Shown here piece by piece: positions 7,835 to 15,782 of a DNA stretch of 64,000 bases; the first letter of the stretch is position 1; each line of letters begins with the position of its first letter. The DNA lies in assembly GCF_000600295.1 (NCBI RefSeq), contig NZ_JEMG01000001.1, forward strand, positions 909,062 to 973,061. Reading direction: 5' to 3'. This DNA comes from Hylemonella gracilis str. Niagara R (GTDB taxonomy: Bacteria > Pseudomonadota > Gammaproteobacteria > Burkholderiales > Burkholderiaceae_C). The position numbers and the translations under genes are program-made. The notes under the pieces are model-generated. The model was not told the DNA's origin. It saw only the letters and a list, made by a program, of their open reading frames with translations, and searched no databases.

Positions 7835-9666
7835 GGATGTACGGGGGAAGCTGGAGGCTGGGTGCTGGCGGCGGACTCGGACTCGGACTCGGACTCGGAC
7901 TCGGACTCGGACTCGGACTCGGCGCGGGGCGCGGTGCGCAGGGCCAGCGGGGCCGGCACGGCCGGGGGCGGCGCCGGATAGCGGGCCATGTCGCGTGCCG
8001 TGTAGTTCGACCTGGGGTGCGACCCTGGCGCGGCGGTGGTTTCGGGCCGCGCGGTCCCATTCTGGGGAGCGGGCTGCCCGGCCCAGGTCATGGGCGTGTC
8101 CATCAGGCGCGCCAGTTCGCCGCCCAGGTCGGGGAAACGAGCGCTGGTGTGACGGGTGTCCAGCTCCCGCAGCGCGTCCTCGATGGCGCGCGCCGAGAGC
8201 AGGCGGTCGTCGCCGGTGAAGAGCTCACCCACGGGCAGGGTGAAGAGGCGGCCCAGGGTGGCGTCCACGTCGTTCTCACGACAGGCATAGAGGAAGAGGT
8301 AGATGCTGGCTTGATCGGCGCAGCAGAGGTCGCCCGCGCGCTTGATCTTGCAGTAGCGCAGGGCGTCCAGGGGCAGCAGGCCGTAGGCCAAGGGCAGGCG
8401 CAGCAGCGCCACCTGCACGCCCAGCACCCGGCTCTGGGCCAGCGCGGTGCGCACCGCGCGCGTGAATTCGGCCGGTGGCAGGTAGCCACGCTCCTGCTCG
8501 GGCATGGCTTGTTGCAGTGCTTGTTCGTAGCTCGAGGGCAGGCTGTGCGGGAAGACCTGGCCTTGCACCATGGTGCTCAGGCTGAGAAAACGCGTGGTGC
8601 TGAGTTCGGCCGGCACCACCAGGTTGGCGCCCAGCCGCACGGCCAGCGTCTCCTGGTTGTAGCGCAGGCGCGAGCCGACCTCGCGCACCAGGATCTTGAC
8701 CCGCGGTCCGCCGCGCTTGCGCAGGTCGAAAATGCAGCGCGCCCACGCGTCGAAGTCAGTGGCAGGCGTGAAGGCCAGCACGAAGGTCGCGGCCACCGCC
8801 TCCACCCCCAGCGCCTGCAGCAGGCCCGGGTCGTCGTCGGTGATGCGCCAGCCCGAGGGGGCTTTCTCCTGCGGCGCGAAGACCGAGCGCATGGCGATGA
8901 ACTGTGTTTCGTCGGCGGCGGGGGCCAGCGCAGTGCTGGGCGCCAGCTCGCGGCCTGGCCTGTCGGGGCCCGCTTCCTCGGCTTGCAGCATGCCCTGGGC
9001 GTCGAGGCGCAGCGGCACGCTGCGGTCCATCCGCAGGCCTTCCGGGTGGAACCAGTGAAAAATGCCCAATGTGGTCGCGCCGTGGCGGCTTTTGAGTTCG
9101 ATCAGGCCGGCAAAGGCCGCGACCAGCGGCCTCAGTGCGGCCAGCGCGCGGGCGTGTTCGCGAAACAGCAGGACCACGGCGCAATCGGCCTGTTCGGCGT
9201 GCGCGCGCCAGAACCGCAGCGTGGCCTCGTCCAGCGCGGGGAACAGGGTTTCGGCGCCGTTGATGACCAGCAAGCCGGGCGTCTGGCCGCCACGCCGCGC
9301 CTGGTGCGCCAAGTCGTGCGCCACGCGGCGCACGCGGACCTGTTGTTCCGCCGACGAGGGCGGAAGGGTTGCGCGTGGCGCGGGCTCCATTTCAAACACC
9401 GTGAGGGTTTTGTGGGACAGGGCGTTCTGAACGCGTTGCCACAGCCGGGTTTGTGCGAGGTTCTCGGCAATGCCGGGCGCTGAAATCAGGCTGGCCGGCC
9501 GCTCCTGTGCCGAGGCGTCCAGCAGGGTGTGCCAGAGCAGGGCTGCTGCTGCCCCGTCGTCCTCCGCGGCGATGGCGTACAACTTTCCCTGCTCCAAATT
9601 CAGCACGGGCGCCAGATGTCCGATGCGCAGACCGTGTCTGGAATGGGGATTTATTGTTACAACCAT
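7831..9666 (-). CDS. bcsE: Cyclic di-GMP-binding cellulose regulator BcsE
   Basis: BcsE is a cytoplasmic activator of cellulose secretion that binds c-di-GMP through a GIL domain with an RxxD signature. This 611-aa protein has an N-terminal degenerate P-loop-like region (HLAPVLNLEQGKLYAI onward). The GIL region contains CKIKRAGDLCCADQASIYLFLYAC at about residues 440-463, where RAGD is the expected c-di-GMP contact. ENDVDATLGRLFTLPVGELF follows. The C-terminal tail is Pro/Ala-rich and contains eight consecutive Glu-Ser dipeptides, which the core family does not need. The ATG at 9666 is only 52 bases from bcsR, which is transcribed the other way, so the two operons share a very short control region. 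It heads the leftward bcsE-F-G-bcsB2 operon. Confidence 0.92.
   Translation of the reverse strand: MVVTINPHSRHGLRIGHLAPVLNLEQGKLYAIAAEDDGAAAALLWHTLLDASAQERPASLISAPGIAENLAQTRLWQRVQNALSHKTLTVFEMEPAPRATLPPSSAEQQVRVRRVAHDLAHQARRGGQTPGLLVINGAETLFPALDEATLRFWRAHAEQADCAVVLLFREHARALAALRPLVAAFAGLIELKSRHGATTLGIFHWFHPEGLRMDRSVPLRLDAQGMLQAEEAGPDRPGRELAPSTALAPAADETQFIAMRSVFAPQEKAPSGWRITDDDPGLLQALGVEAVAATFVLAFTPATDFDAWARCIFDLRKRGGPRVKILVREVGSRLRYNQETLAVRLGANLVVPAELSTTRFLSLSTMVQGQVFPHSLPSSYEQALQQAMPEQERGYLPPAEFTRAVRTALAQSRVLGVQVALLRLPLAYGLLPLDALRYCKIKRAGDLCCADQASIYLFLYACRENDVDATLGRLFTLPVGELFTGDDRLLSARAIEDALRELDTRHTSARFPDLGGELARLMDTPMTWAGQPAPQNGTARPETTAAPGSHPRSNYTARDMARYPAPPPAVPAPLALRTAPRAESESESESESESESESAASTQPPASPVHP
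7873..7920. repeat. Hexanucleotide microsatellite, eight perfect GGACTC units inside bcsE
   Basis: Eight exact tandem copies of GGACTC (plus-strand reading) lie in the 3' part of bcsE and encode eight Glu-Ser pairs on the minus strand. Because the unit is a multiple of three, copy-number change alters tail length without shifting frame. The array is fully homogeneous, which suggests recent expansion or active slippage. Confidence 0.95.
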
Positions 9667-9686
9667 TGCTTGATTTGTAACATAAT
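9655..9686. promoter_or_regulatory. Inverted repeat in the bcsE/bcsR divergent control region
   Basis: The arms TGTTACAA (9655-9662) and TTGTAACA (9675-9682) are exact reverse complements separated by 12 bases, so their centres lie 20 bases apart, about two helical turns. The right arm overlaps CATAAT (9681-9686), a plausible -10 for bcsR, while the left arm enters the first codons of bcsE. This AT-rich patch sits in otherwise GC-rich sequence and is the only space between the two operons. A dimeric regulator bound here could act on both. The protein is unknown. Confidence 0.55.
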
Positions 9687-9718
9687 CGGGTTTTCCCTGC
9701 TTGGTTTCCTGTTTCCCG

Positions 9719-9928
9719 ATGGCTGTTCCGACTCGATATTCCGACCCCCTCAGTGCAAGCGGCGCTCCGGGAAACGATGTGAACCAGCTCTACGCGCATG
9801 TGGGCGCGGCGACGCGCTCCCACCACTACCGTGAGTTGGTGCGCGAAGAAGCCGCCCGGGTCGCGGCCGCCCGCTGGCCCTTGCTGGCCGAAGTCGAAAA
9901 CCTGTCCGCCCGGCCGAACGGCCAGTGA
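9719..9928 (+). CDS. bcsR: Cellulose biosynthesis protein BcsR
   Basis: BcsR is a short cytoplasmic protein required for assembly of the type II cellulose synthase and works with BcsQ. This one has 69 aa from the ATG at 9719; an upstream in-frame TTG at 9701 would give 75. The C-terminal signature ARWPLLAEVENL closely matches the RWPLLAEF ending of E. coli BcsR, and the middle has the helical pattern YRELVREEAARVAA. It is the first gene of bcsR-Q-A-B-Z-C, with 21 bases before bcsQ. No strong ribosome-binding site is visible, so the exact start is uncertain. Confidence 0.85.
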   Translation: MAVPTRYSDPLSASGAPGNDVNQLYAHVGAATRSHHYRELVREEAARVAAARWPLLAEVENLSARPNGQ

Positions 9929-9949
9929 AGGCAGAGAGCGAAGCCGCGT

Positions 9950-10771
9950 GTGAGGGTCGTCGCAGTCCTGGGTGCCACCGGTGGCGCGGGTGCCACCACC
10001 ACCGTGGCGCATCTGGCGTCCGCCCTCGCCGCGCAGCCGCGCACGGCCCTGGCGCTCGATGTCTGTCCGGCCAATGCCTTGCGCCTGCATTTCGGCATGG
10101 CTTGGGCGGAAGAGGGGGGCTGGGCCCGGCACGTGCTGGACGGCCAGGACTGGCAGACCGCCGCCTGGCGTGACAGCCAGGGGCGGCATTTCCTGCCATT
10201 TGGGACGCTGGACGAGGGCCGCGCGCTCGCGGGCCTGGCCCAGTGGCTGGGGGAACGCCCGGGCTGGCTGCGCGACCGTCTGGGTGAGTTGCAGTTCGAG
10301 GACGGCGCGGTCGTGGTCTGTGATGCGCCCGCCGGGCCCTCGGCCTGGCGAGACCAGGTGTTGGCCGCCGCCGATCTTGTGCTGATGCTGTGCGCGCCGG
10401 ACACCTTGTCCTACGCCCACGCCACCCGCTTCGTGGACCGCGCGCGCCACCAAGGCTTCGGCGGGCGCGCCTCGCCCGAGGTGGTCATCGTGCTCAACGG
10501 CTTCGACCCCGCGCGTCAGCTCGACCGCGACATTGCCCTGCTGTTGCGCACGCAGTACAAGCCGGTCTTCTCGCCAGTCCTCGTGCACCGTGACGAGTCC
10601 TTGCGAGAGGCCCTGGCCTGCAAGCAGACGGTGTTCGACTTCGCGCCGCGCAGCCAGGCCGCCCACGACCATGCCGCGCTGGGGACGTGGACGCTGGCGC
10701 GGCTCGGGCAGATCGTTCAGGGCATGCAGGGGGGCCAGGCGCTGGCGCCGGCCCCGGAACAACGCGCGTGA
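9950..10771 (+). CDS. bcsQ: MinD/ParA-like ATPase BcsQ (atypical P-loop)
   Basis: BcsQ is a SIMIBI-class cytoplasmic nucleotide-binding protein that forms a complex with BcsR and BcsE at the synthase. This is a 273-aa protein with a GTG start. The N-terminal P-loop reads GATGGAGATTTV (residues 8-19): the lysine of the usual KGGxGKT motif is replaced by alanine. E. coli BcsQ likewise lacks it (GGVGTTT), so this is a family trait rather than a defect. LALDVCPANALRLHFG, GWARHVLDGQDW and LLPFG-like spacing also follow BcsQ, as does VLVHRDESLREALACKQTVFD near the end. Its stop overlaps the GTG of bcsA by four bases. Confidence 0.92.
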   Translation: MRVVAVLGATGGAGATTTVAHLASALAAQPRTALALDVCPANALRLHFGMAWAEEGGWARHVLDGQDWQTAAWRDSQGRHFLPFGTLDEGRALAGLAQWLGERPGWLRDRLGELQFEDGAVVVCDAPAGPSAWRDQVLAAADLVLMLCAPDTLSYAHATRFVDRARHQGFGGRASPEVVIVLNGFDPARQLDRDIALLLRTQYKPVFSPVLVHRDESLREALACKQTVFDFAPRSQAAHDHAALGTWTLARLGQIVQGMQGGQALAPAPEQRA

Positions 10772-13413
10772 TCAAACCGGCCGCCGCCTTGTCGTCCCTC
10801 CTGCGGCGCCTGGCGCGCGCGGCTGGCCTGCCCCCTGGTCTGGCCTGGCATGACCAACTGCTGTCCCTGCTGTTTCGCCAGGCCCCGCTGACGACCGTGG
10901 CCGGCTGGCGCGATGCGCTCGCGGCCTGCTTTCCCCACGTGAACCTGCGTCGCCCGCGCCTGGGCGACCTGCTGCGCGTGCCCCTGCAAGTGCTGTGGTT
11001 GCTCTTGGTGCGGGTATCGCCCCAGCAACGGCCCCGAGCGGCTGGGGCTTTGCTCGGCGCTGCGGTGCGCCGACCCGCGCGGGCGGCCACTGCCTGGCTG
11101 CGTCGCGCTTTGGCGTCGCTGCAGCCCGCGCGATCCGACTTGCGGCGGCTGCAGGCGCGTTCCGGCGCCATGTCCTTGTCCCTCGCCGCGCATGGTCTCT
11201 GGGATCGTCCGCTGATCCGTTACCTCGCTTACGCCCTGGCCGCCGTGCTGGCCTTGCTGTGCGTGACGACCCCGTTCAACACCCTGGCCCAACTGGTCTT
11301 TGTCACCCTGCTGTGGGCCATCGCCATGCTGGTGCGGCAGGTGCCGGGTTCGGTGGGGACGCTGCTGCTGATCGTGCTGTCGCTCACCGCCTCCTCGCGC
11401 TACCTCTGGTGGCGCTTTACGGAGACGCTGAACTGGCAGGAGAGCCTGGACCTGGTCTGGGGTCTGCTGCTGCTGGCGGCCGAGGTCTACACCTGGATCA
11501 TCCTGCTGCTGGGCTACGCCCAATCGGCATGGCCCTTGAAGCGCAAGCCCGCGCCCCTGCCCAAGGACACGCGCGACTGGCCCACGGTGGACGTGTACAT
11601 CCCGACCTACAACGAGCCGCTGAGCGTGGTCATGCCCACGGTCCACGCGGCCCTGGGGCTCGACTGGCCGCGCGACAAGATCAAGGTCTGGCTGCTCGAC
11701 GACGGCCGCCGCGAGGCCTTTCGCCAGTTCGCCGAGCAGGCCGGCGTGGGCTACATCGTGCGCCCCGACAACAAGCACGCCAAGGCGGGCAATCTCAACC
11801 ACGCGCTGACCCGCACAGAGGGCGAGTACATCGCCATCTTCGATTGCGACCACATTCCGGTGCGCTCCTTCCTGCAGGCCACCATGGGTTGGTTCCTGCG
11901 CGACCCCAAGCTGGCCTTGGTGCAGACGCCGCATCACTTCTTTTCACCCGATCCCTTCGAGCGCAACCTGGGCCTGTTTCGCAGCATGCCCAACGAAGGC
12001 GAGCTGTTCTACGGCGTGATCCAGGACGGCAACGACCTGTGGAACGCCGCCTTCTTCTGTGGCTCCTGCGCGGTGCTCAAACGCGAGCCCTTGTTGGAGG
12101 TGGGCGGCATCGCGGTCGAGACGGTGACGGAAGACGCCCACACCGCGCTCAAGCTCCAGCGCCGGGGCTACAACACGGCTTACGTCAATGTGCCGCAGGC
12201 GGCGGGGCTGGCCACAGAGAGCCTGTCCGCCCACATCGGCCAGCGCGTGCGCTGGGCGCGCGGCATGGCGCAGATCTTCCGCATCGACAACCCCTTTCTG
12301 GGCAAGGGCCTGAGCTGGATGCAGCGCATCTGCTACGGCAACGCCATGCTGCACTTCCTCAACGGCGGGCCGCGTCTGATCTTCCTGACCGCGCCGCTGG
12401 CCTTCCTGCTGTTTCACGCCTACGTGATCTACGCGCCGGCCATCGCCGTGCTGCTTTATGTGCTGCCGCACATGGCGCACGCCAACCTCACCAATTCGCG
12501 CATCCAGGGCGCGCACCGCCATTCCTTCTGGGCCGAGGTCTACGAGACCGTGCTGGCCTGGTACATCTGGCGCCCCACCCTGGCTGCCCTGATCGACCCG
12601 CGCCAGGGCCAGTTCAACGTCACGGGCAAGGGCGGCCTGGTCGAGCGCGACTACTTCGACTGGCGCATCTCGCTGCCCTACCTCGTCATCATCGGCCTGA
12701 ATCTGCTGGGGCTGGGTTTTGGTCTCTGGCGCCTGTTCTGGGGACCGGCGGACGAGATCCCGACCACGCTGCTGAACCTGTTCTGGGTGGGCTACAACGT
12801 GCTGCTGCTGGGCGCGGCCATGTCGGTGGCATCCGAAACCCGCCAAGTGCGGCGCGCCCATCGCGTGGAGATGCGATTGCCTGCCGTGCTGCGCCGGCCC
12901 GACGGTCTGCTGCTGCGTTGCGAGACCGAGGATTTCTCCGAGGGTGGCCTGTCCCTCGCCGTGCCGGTCGAACAGGGCTTGGCGGTCCAGGTGGCGGTGC
13001 AGGTGTCCTTGTGGCGCGGCGAGGAGGAACATGTCTTCCCAGCCCAGGTGGTCGGCAGCTCGGCCACCCGTCTGCGCCTGCGCTGGACCTTGGAAAGCGC
13101 CGAGCAGCGGATGGCCCTGGTGCAGTGCACCTTTGGACGCGCGGATGCCTGGCTGACTTGGTCCGAGGGGCGGCGGCGGGACCGCCCCCTGGCCGGCTTG
13201 CGCCAGGTGCTGCGCACCGGTGTGGACGGCTACCTGCGCGTCGCCGAACATGTTTCTCCCCACACGGCGCCGCTCACGCGCGCCATCCGTGCCGTCACCG
13301 AGGGCCTCGGCAGTTTCTTGCCGCGCATGCCCGGGCCCATCACGCCGCAGTCTCTCGAGCCCCGCCCGGCGCCCGCCCGGGGCGGCGCCCCTCAGCCCAA
13401 AGAATTTGCATGA
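10768..13413 (+). CDS. bcsA: Cellulose synthase catalytic subunit BcsA
   Basis: BcsA is the UDP-glucose-dependent, c-di-GMP-activated inner-membrane synthase that polymerises beta-1,4-glucan and moves it across the membrane. This 881-aa protein begins at a GTG overlapping the bcsQ stop by four bases. An N-terminal extension (1-140) is followed by transmembrane helices (about 147-255). The GT2 domain carries LLDDGRR (near 310), FDCDH (358-362), TED (454-456) and QRVRW (492-496). Further membrane helices follow. A C-terminal PilZ domain has RRAHR (695-699) and DFSEGG (722-727), the two c-di-GMP-binding motifs. All catalytic and switch motifs are intact, so an active, c-di-GMP-gated enzyme is expected. 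The ATGA junction with bcsB indicates coupling. Confidence 0.97.
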   Translation: MIKPAAALSSLLRRLARAAGLPPGLAWHDQLLSLLFRQAPLTTVAGWRDALAACFPHVNLRRPRLGDLLRVPLQVLWLLLVRVSPQQRPRAAGALLGAAVRRPARAATAWLRRALASLQPARSDLRRLQARSGAMSLSLAAHGLWDRPLIRYLAYALAAVLALLCVTTPFNTLAQLVFVTLLWAIAMLVRQVPGSVGTLLLIVLSLTASSRYLWWRFTETLNWQESLDLVWGLLLLAAEVYTWIILLLGYAQSAWPLKRKPAPLPKDTRDWPTVDVYIPTYNEPLSVVMPTVHAALGLDWPRDKIKVWLLDDGRREAFRQFAEQAGVGYIVRPDNKHAKAGNLNHALTRTEGEYIAIFDCDHIPVRSFLQATMGWFLRDPKLALVQTPHHFFSPDPFERNLGLFRSMPNEGELFYGVIQDGNDLWNAAFFCGSCAVLKREPLLEVGGIAVETVTEDAHTALKLQRRGYNTAYVNVPQAAGLATESLSAHIGQRVRWARGMAQIFRIDNPFLGKGLSWMQRICYGNAMLHFLNGGPRLIFLTAPLAFLLFHAYVIYAPAIAVLLYVLPHMAHANLTNSRIQGAHRHSFWAEVYETVLAWYIWRPTLAALIDPRQGQFNVTGKGGLVERDYFDWRISLPYLVIIGLNLLGLGFGLWRLFWGPADEIPTTLLNLFWVGYNVLLLGAAMSVASETRQVRRAHRVEMRLPAVLRRPDGLLLRCETEDFSEGGLSLAVPVEQGLAVQVAVQVSLWRGEEEHVFPAQVVGSSATRLRLRWTLESAEQRMALVQCTFGRADAWLTWSEGRRRDRPLAGLRQVLRTGVDGYLRVAEHVSPHTAPLTRAIRAVTEGLGSFLPRMPGPITPQSLEPRPAPARGGAPQPKEFA

Positions 13414-15782
13414 AACGATCGACCTACGCCAACTTGCGGCCCATCGGGCGCGCTGCAGCGCTCACCGTGCTTGCCACCGCGCCACTGCTGACCCCGGTGC
13501 CCGCCTGGCCACAGACCGTCGTGGCGGCGGCATCTGGCGCCACCAGCACCGCCCTGCTCGCGCCGACCGGCACACCGGCGGCGGTTAGCGCAGCCAGGTC
13601 CTCGCCACCGACCCAGGTGCGTCGCCTGAACCTGGGCCAGCTGGGCAACCAGACCGCTTTCCGCCTGCGCACCACCGAAGGCCGGGCCGACATCAACTTC
13701 GGCCTGCGCGCCGACGAGCTGGTCACGCGCGCCGTGCTGCGCCTGCGCTACGCCTATTCGCCCTCCTTGATTCCCGAGCATTCGCACATCAAGGTGCTGC
13801 TCAACGACGAGCTGATGACCACTTTGTCTTTCACGGCCGCCCAGGCCGGTCAGCCCGTGACGCAAGAAGTCCCGATCGACCCGCGTTTCATCGTCGACTT
13901 CAACCGCCTGACCCTGCAGTTCGTCGGCCACTACGCGCAAAACTGCGAGCTCACCACGCACAGCAGCCTCTGGGCCGACGTCAGCGGCGCCAGCGAATTG
14001 GAGCTGACCGTGCGCCCGATCGAGCTGCGCGACAACCTGGCCACGCTGCCCGAGCCCTTCTTTGATCCGCGCGATCTGGGGCGGCTGAATCTGCCCTTTG
14101 TGTTCGCCGCGCAGCCGTCCGCCGACACGCTGCGCGCCGCAGGCATCACGGCCTCGTGGTTTGGGCAACTGGCGGCCTGGCGCGGTGCGCGCTTCACGGC
14201 CCATTTGGACGGCGTGGATGGCGCGCCGCCCCCGGGGCACGCGCTGGTCTTCGCGACCAACAGCGAGCGCCCGGCCTGGCTGGCGCAGCAGCCGCCTTAC
14301 AACGGGCCGGGCCTGAGCATGCAGAGCAATCCGGGTGATGGGTGGTCGCGCCTGCTGCTCGTCAGCGGTCGTGATGGCGAGGACCTGCGGGTCGCCGCCG
14401 ATGCGCTGGTGCGCGGCGCCACCGGGCTGTCGGGTTCGCAAGTGGCCGTGCAGGCCAGTCCTGCGCCCGGCACGCGCACGCCTTACGACGCACCCAACTG
14501 GGTGCGCATGGACCGCCCCACGACCTTTGGTGAACTGGTGCAGGCGCCGCAGCAGTTGCAGGCGGCGGGCCGCCAGCCCGACCACATCCGGGTGGACCTG
14601 CGCATCCCGCCCGACCTCTACACCTGGAAAAGCCGGGGCGTGCCGGTGGACCTGAAGTTCCGCTACACACCGCCCGTGCGCGCCAGCGAATCGCGCATGA
14701 CCATGAGCCTGAACGATGCACTGGTGCAGGCCTTCAACCTGCGCGCCTCCGAGCCCGGCCGCAGCGCGGACCGATCCTGGGCCCCACCCTTGATGGACCG
14801 GGGCCTGGCCGTCGAGCGCCAGCGCGTGATGGTCTCGCCCTTCCAGCTCGCGCCGCGCAGCCAGCTGCAGTACGCCTATTCCTTCGCCACGCACCGCGGC
14901 GGTGACTGCGAAAACCCTGCCGTGGACAACGCGCGTGGTGCGATCGACCCCGACTCGACGATCGACTTTTCGGGTTACCCGCATTACGCCGAGCTGCCGC
15001 AACTCAGCCATTTTGCCTCCCTGGGCTTCCCCTTCACCCGCTACGCAGACCTGTCCCAGACGGCGGTGGTGATGCCCGAGCAGCCGGGCCGCGAAGACAT
15101 CGAAACCCTGCTCACCTTGCTGGGCCGCATGGGCGAATCCACAGGTTACCCGGCCACGCGGGTCGCGGTGGTGGGGCCGCAGCAGGTGGCCACGGTGCGG
15201 GACCGCGACCTGTTGCTGATCGGCGCTGCACCCGGCCAGCGACTGCTGCAGGACTGGAGCACACACTTGCCTGCCATGGTCATGGGCACGCAGCGCCGCG
15301 TCAGCCAGCCAGCGCGCCCGGTCTCGGCCTTGTACGGCGGCTTGGGCCTGCCGCGCGAGCCGGCCGCCGCGACGCAGGAACACATCGAAGGCACTGGCCC
15401 CCTGGCCGCGTTGCTGGGCTTTGAATCTCCCTTGACATCCGGTCGCAGCGTGGTGGCCGTGACGGCGGGCGAAACCCGCGACCTGCCCAAGCTGCTGGAC
15501 GCGTTGGAGACCCAGGCTGGTGCCATGCACGGCAGCGTAGTCCTCGTGCGCAGCTTGAGGGATGGGATCACGGGGCGTGATGCCGTGAAGGTCGAGAGCA
15601 TCGCGGTCGGGCCGACCTACACCATCGGCGTGCTGCCGTTCTGGATGGTCATGGGCCATTGGTTGTGGGAGCACCCCACGCTGTTGGGCCTGCTTCTGCT
15701 GGGCTTGGCCGCCACGGGCCTGCTGCTTTTGTGGAAACTGTGGCTGGCCCTGCGCTTGCGTCGGGGGCGCGCTCGGGCATGA
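13410..15782 (+). CDS. bcsB: Cellulose synthase periplasmic subunit BcsB
   Basis: BcsB is the periplasmic partner of BcsA; it is anchored by one C-terminal helix and guides the glucan toward BcsC. It has 790 aa with a signal region at residues 1-33, then alternating carbohydrate-binding and flavodoxin-like domains (FGLRADELVTRAVLRL, LPEPFFDPRD, YDAPNWVRMDRP, DSTIDFSGYPHYAELPQLSHFA, GFESPLTSGRSVVAVTA). A transmembrane helix lies near 752-778 with a basic tail. The ATG at 13410 overlaps the bcsA stop (ATGA), and the stop overlaps the bcsZ start in the same way. The same reading frame happens to stay open upstream through bcsA, which is a composition effect. A diverged paralogue lies at 3681-5927. 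Confidence 0.95.
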   Translation: MKRSTYANLRPIGRAAALTVLATAPLLTPVPAWPQTVVAAASGATSTALLAPTGTPAAVSAARSSPPTQVRRLNLGQLGNQTAFRLRTTEGRADINFGLRADELVTRAVLRLRYAYSPSLIPEHSHIKVLLNDELMTTLSFTAAQAGQPVTQEVPIDPRFIVDFNRLTLQFVGHYAQNCELTTHSSLWADVSGASELELTVRPIELRDNLATLPEPFFDPRDLGRLNLPFVFAAQPSADTLRAAGITASWFGQLAAWRGARFTAHLDGVDGAPPPGHALVFATNSERPAWLAQQPPYNGPGLSMQSNPGDGWSRLLLVSGRDGEDLRVAADALVRGATGLSGSQVAVQASPAPGTRTPYDAPNWVRMDRPTTFGELVQAPQQLQAAGRQPDHIRVDLRIPPDLYTWKSRGVPVDLKFRYTPPVRASESRMTMSLNDALVQAFNLRASEPGRSADRSWAPPLMDRGLAVERQRVMVSPFQLAPRSQLQYAYSFATHRGGDCENPAVDNARGAIDPDSTIDFSGYPHYAELPQLSHFASLGFPFTRYADLSQTAVVMPEQPGREDIETLLTLLGRMGESTGYPATRVAVVGPQQVATVRDRDLLLIGAAPGQRLLQDWSTHLPAMVMGTQRRVSQPARPVSALYGGLGLPREPAAATQEHIEGTGPLAALLGFESPLTSGRSVVAVTAGETRDLPKLLDALETQAGAMHGSVVLVRSLRDGITGRDAVKVESIAVGPTYTIGVLPFWMVMGHWLWEHPTLLGLLLLGLAATGLLLLWKLWLALRLRRGRARA

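Noticed and set aside
7873-7920. GGACTC repeat as an on/off phase-variation switch
   Set aside because: The unit is six bases, so copy changes keep the frame. It can alter tail length only.
10995-15782. 1595-codon open frame running through bcsA into bcsB
   Set aside because: Only the part from 13410 is bcsB; the upstream part is an out-of-frame shadow of bcsA left open by high GC content, not a fusion protein.
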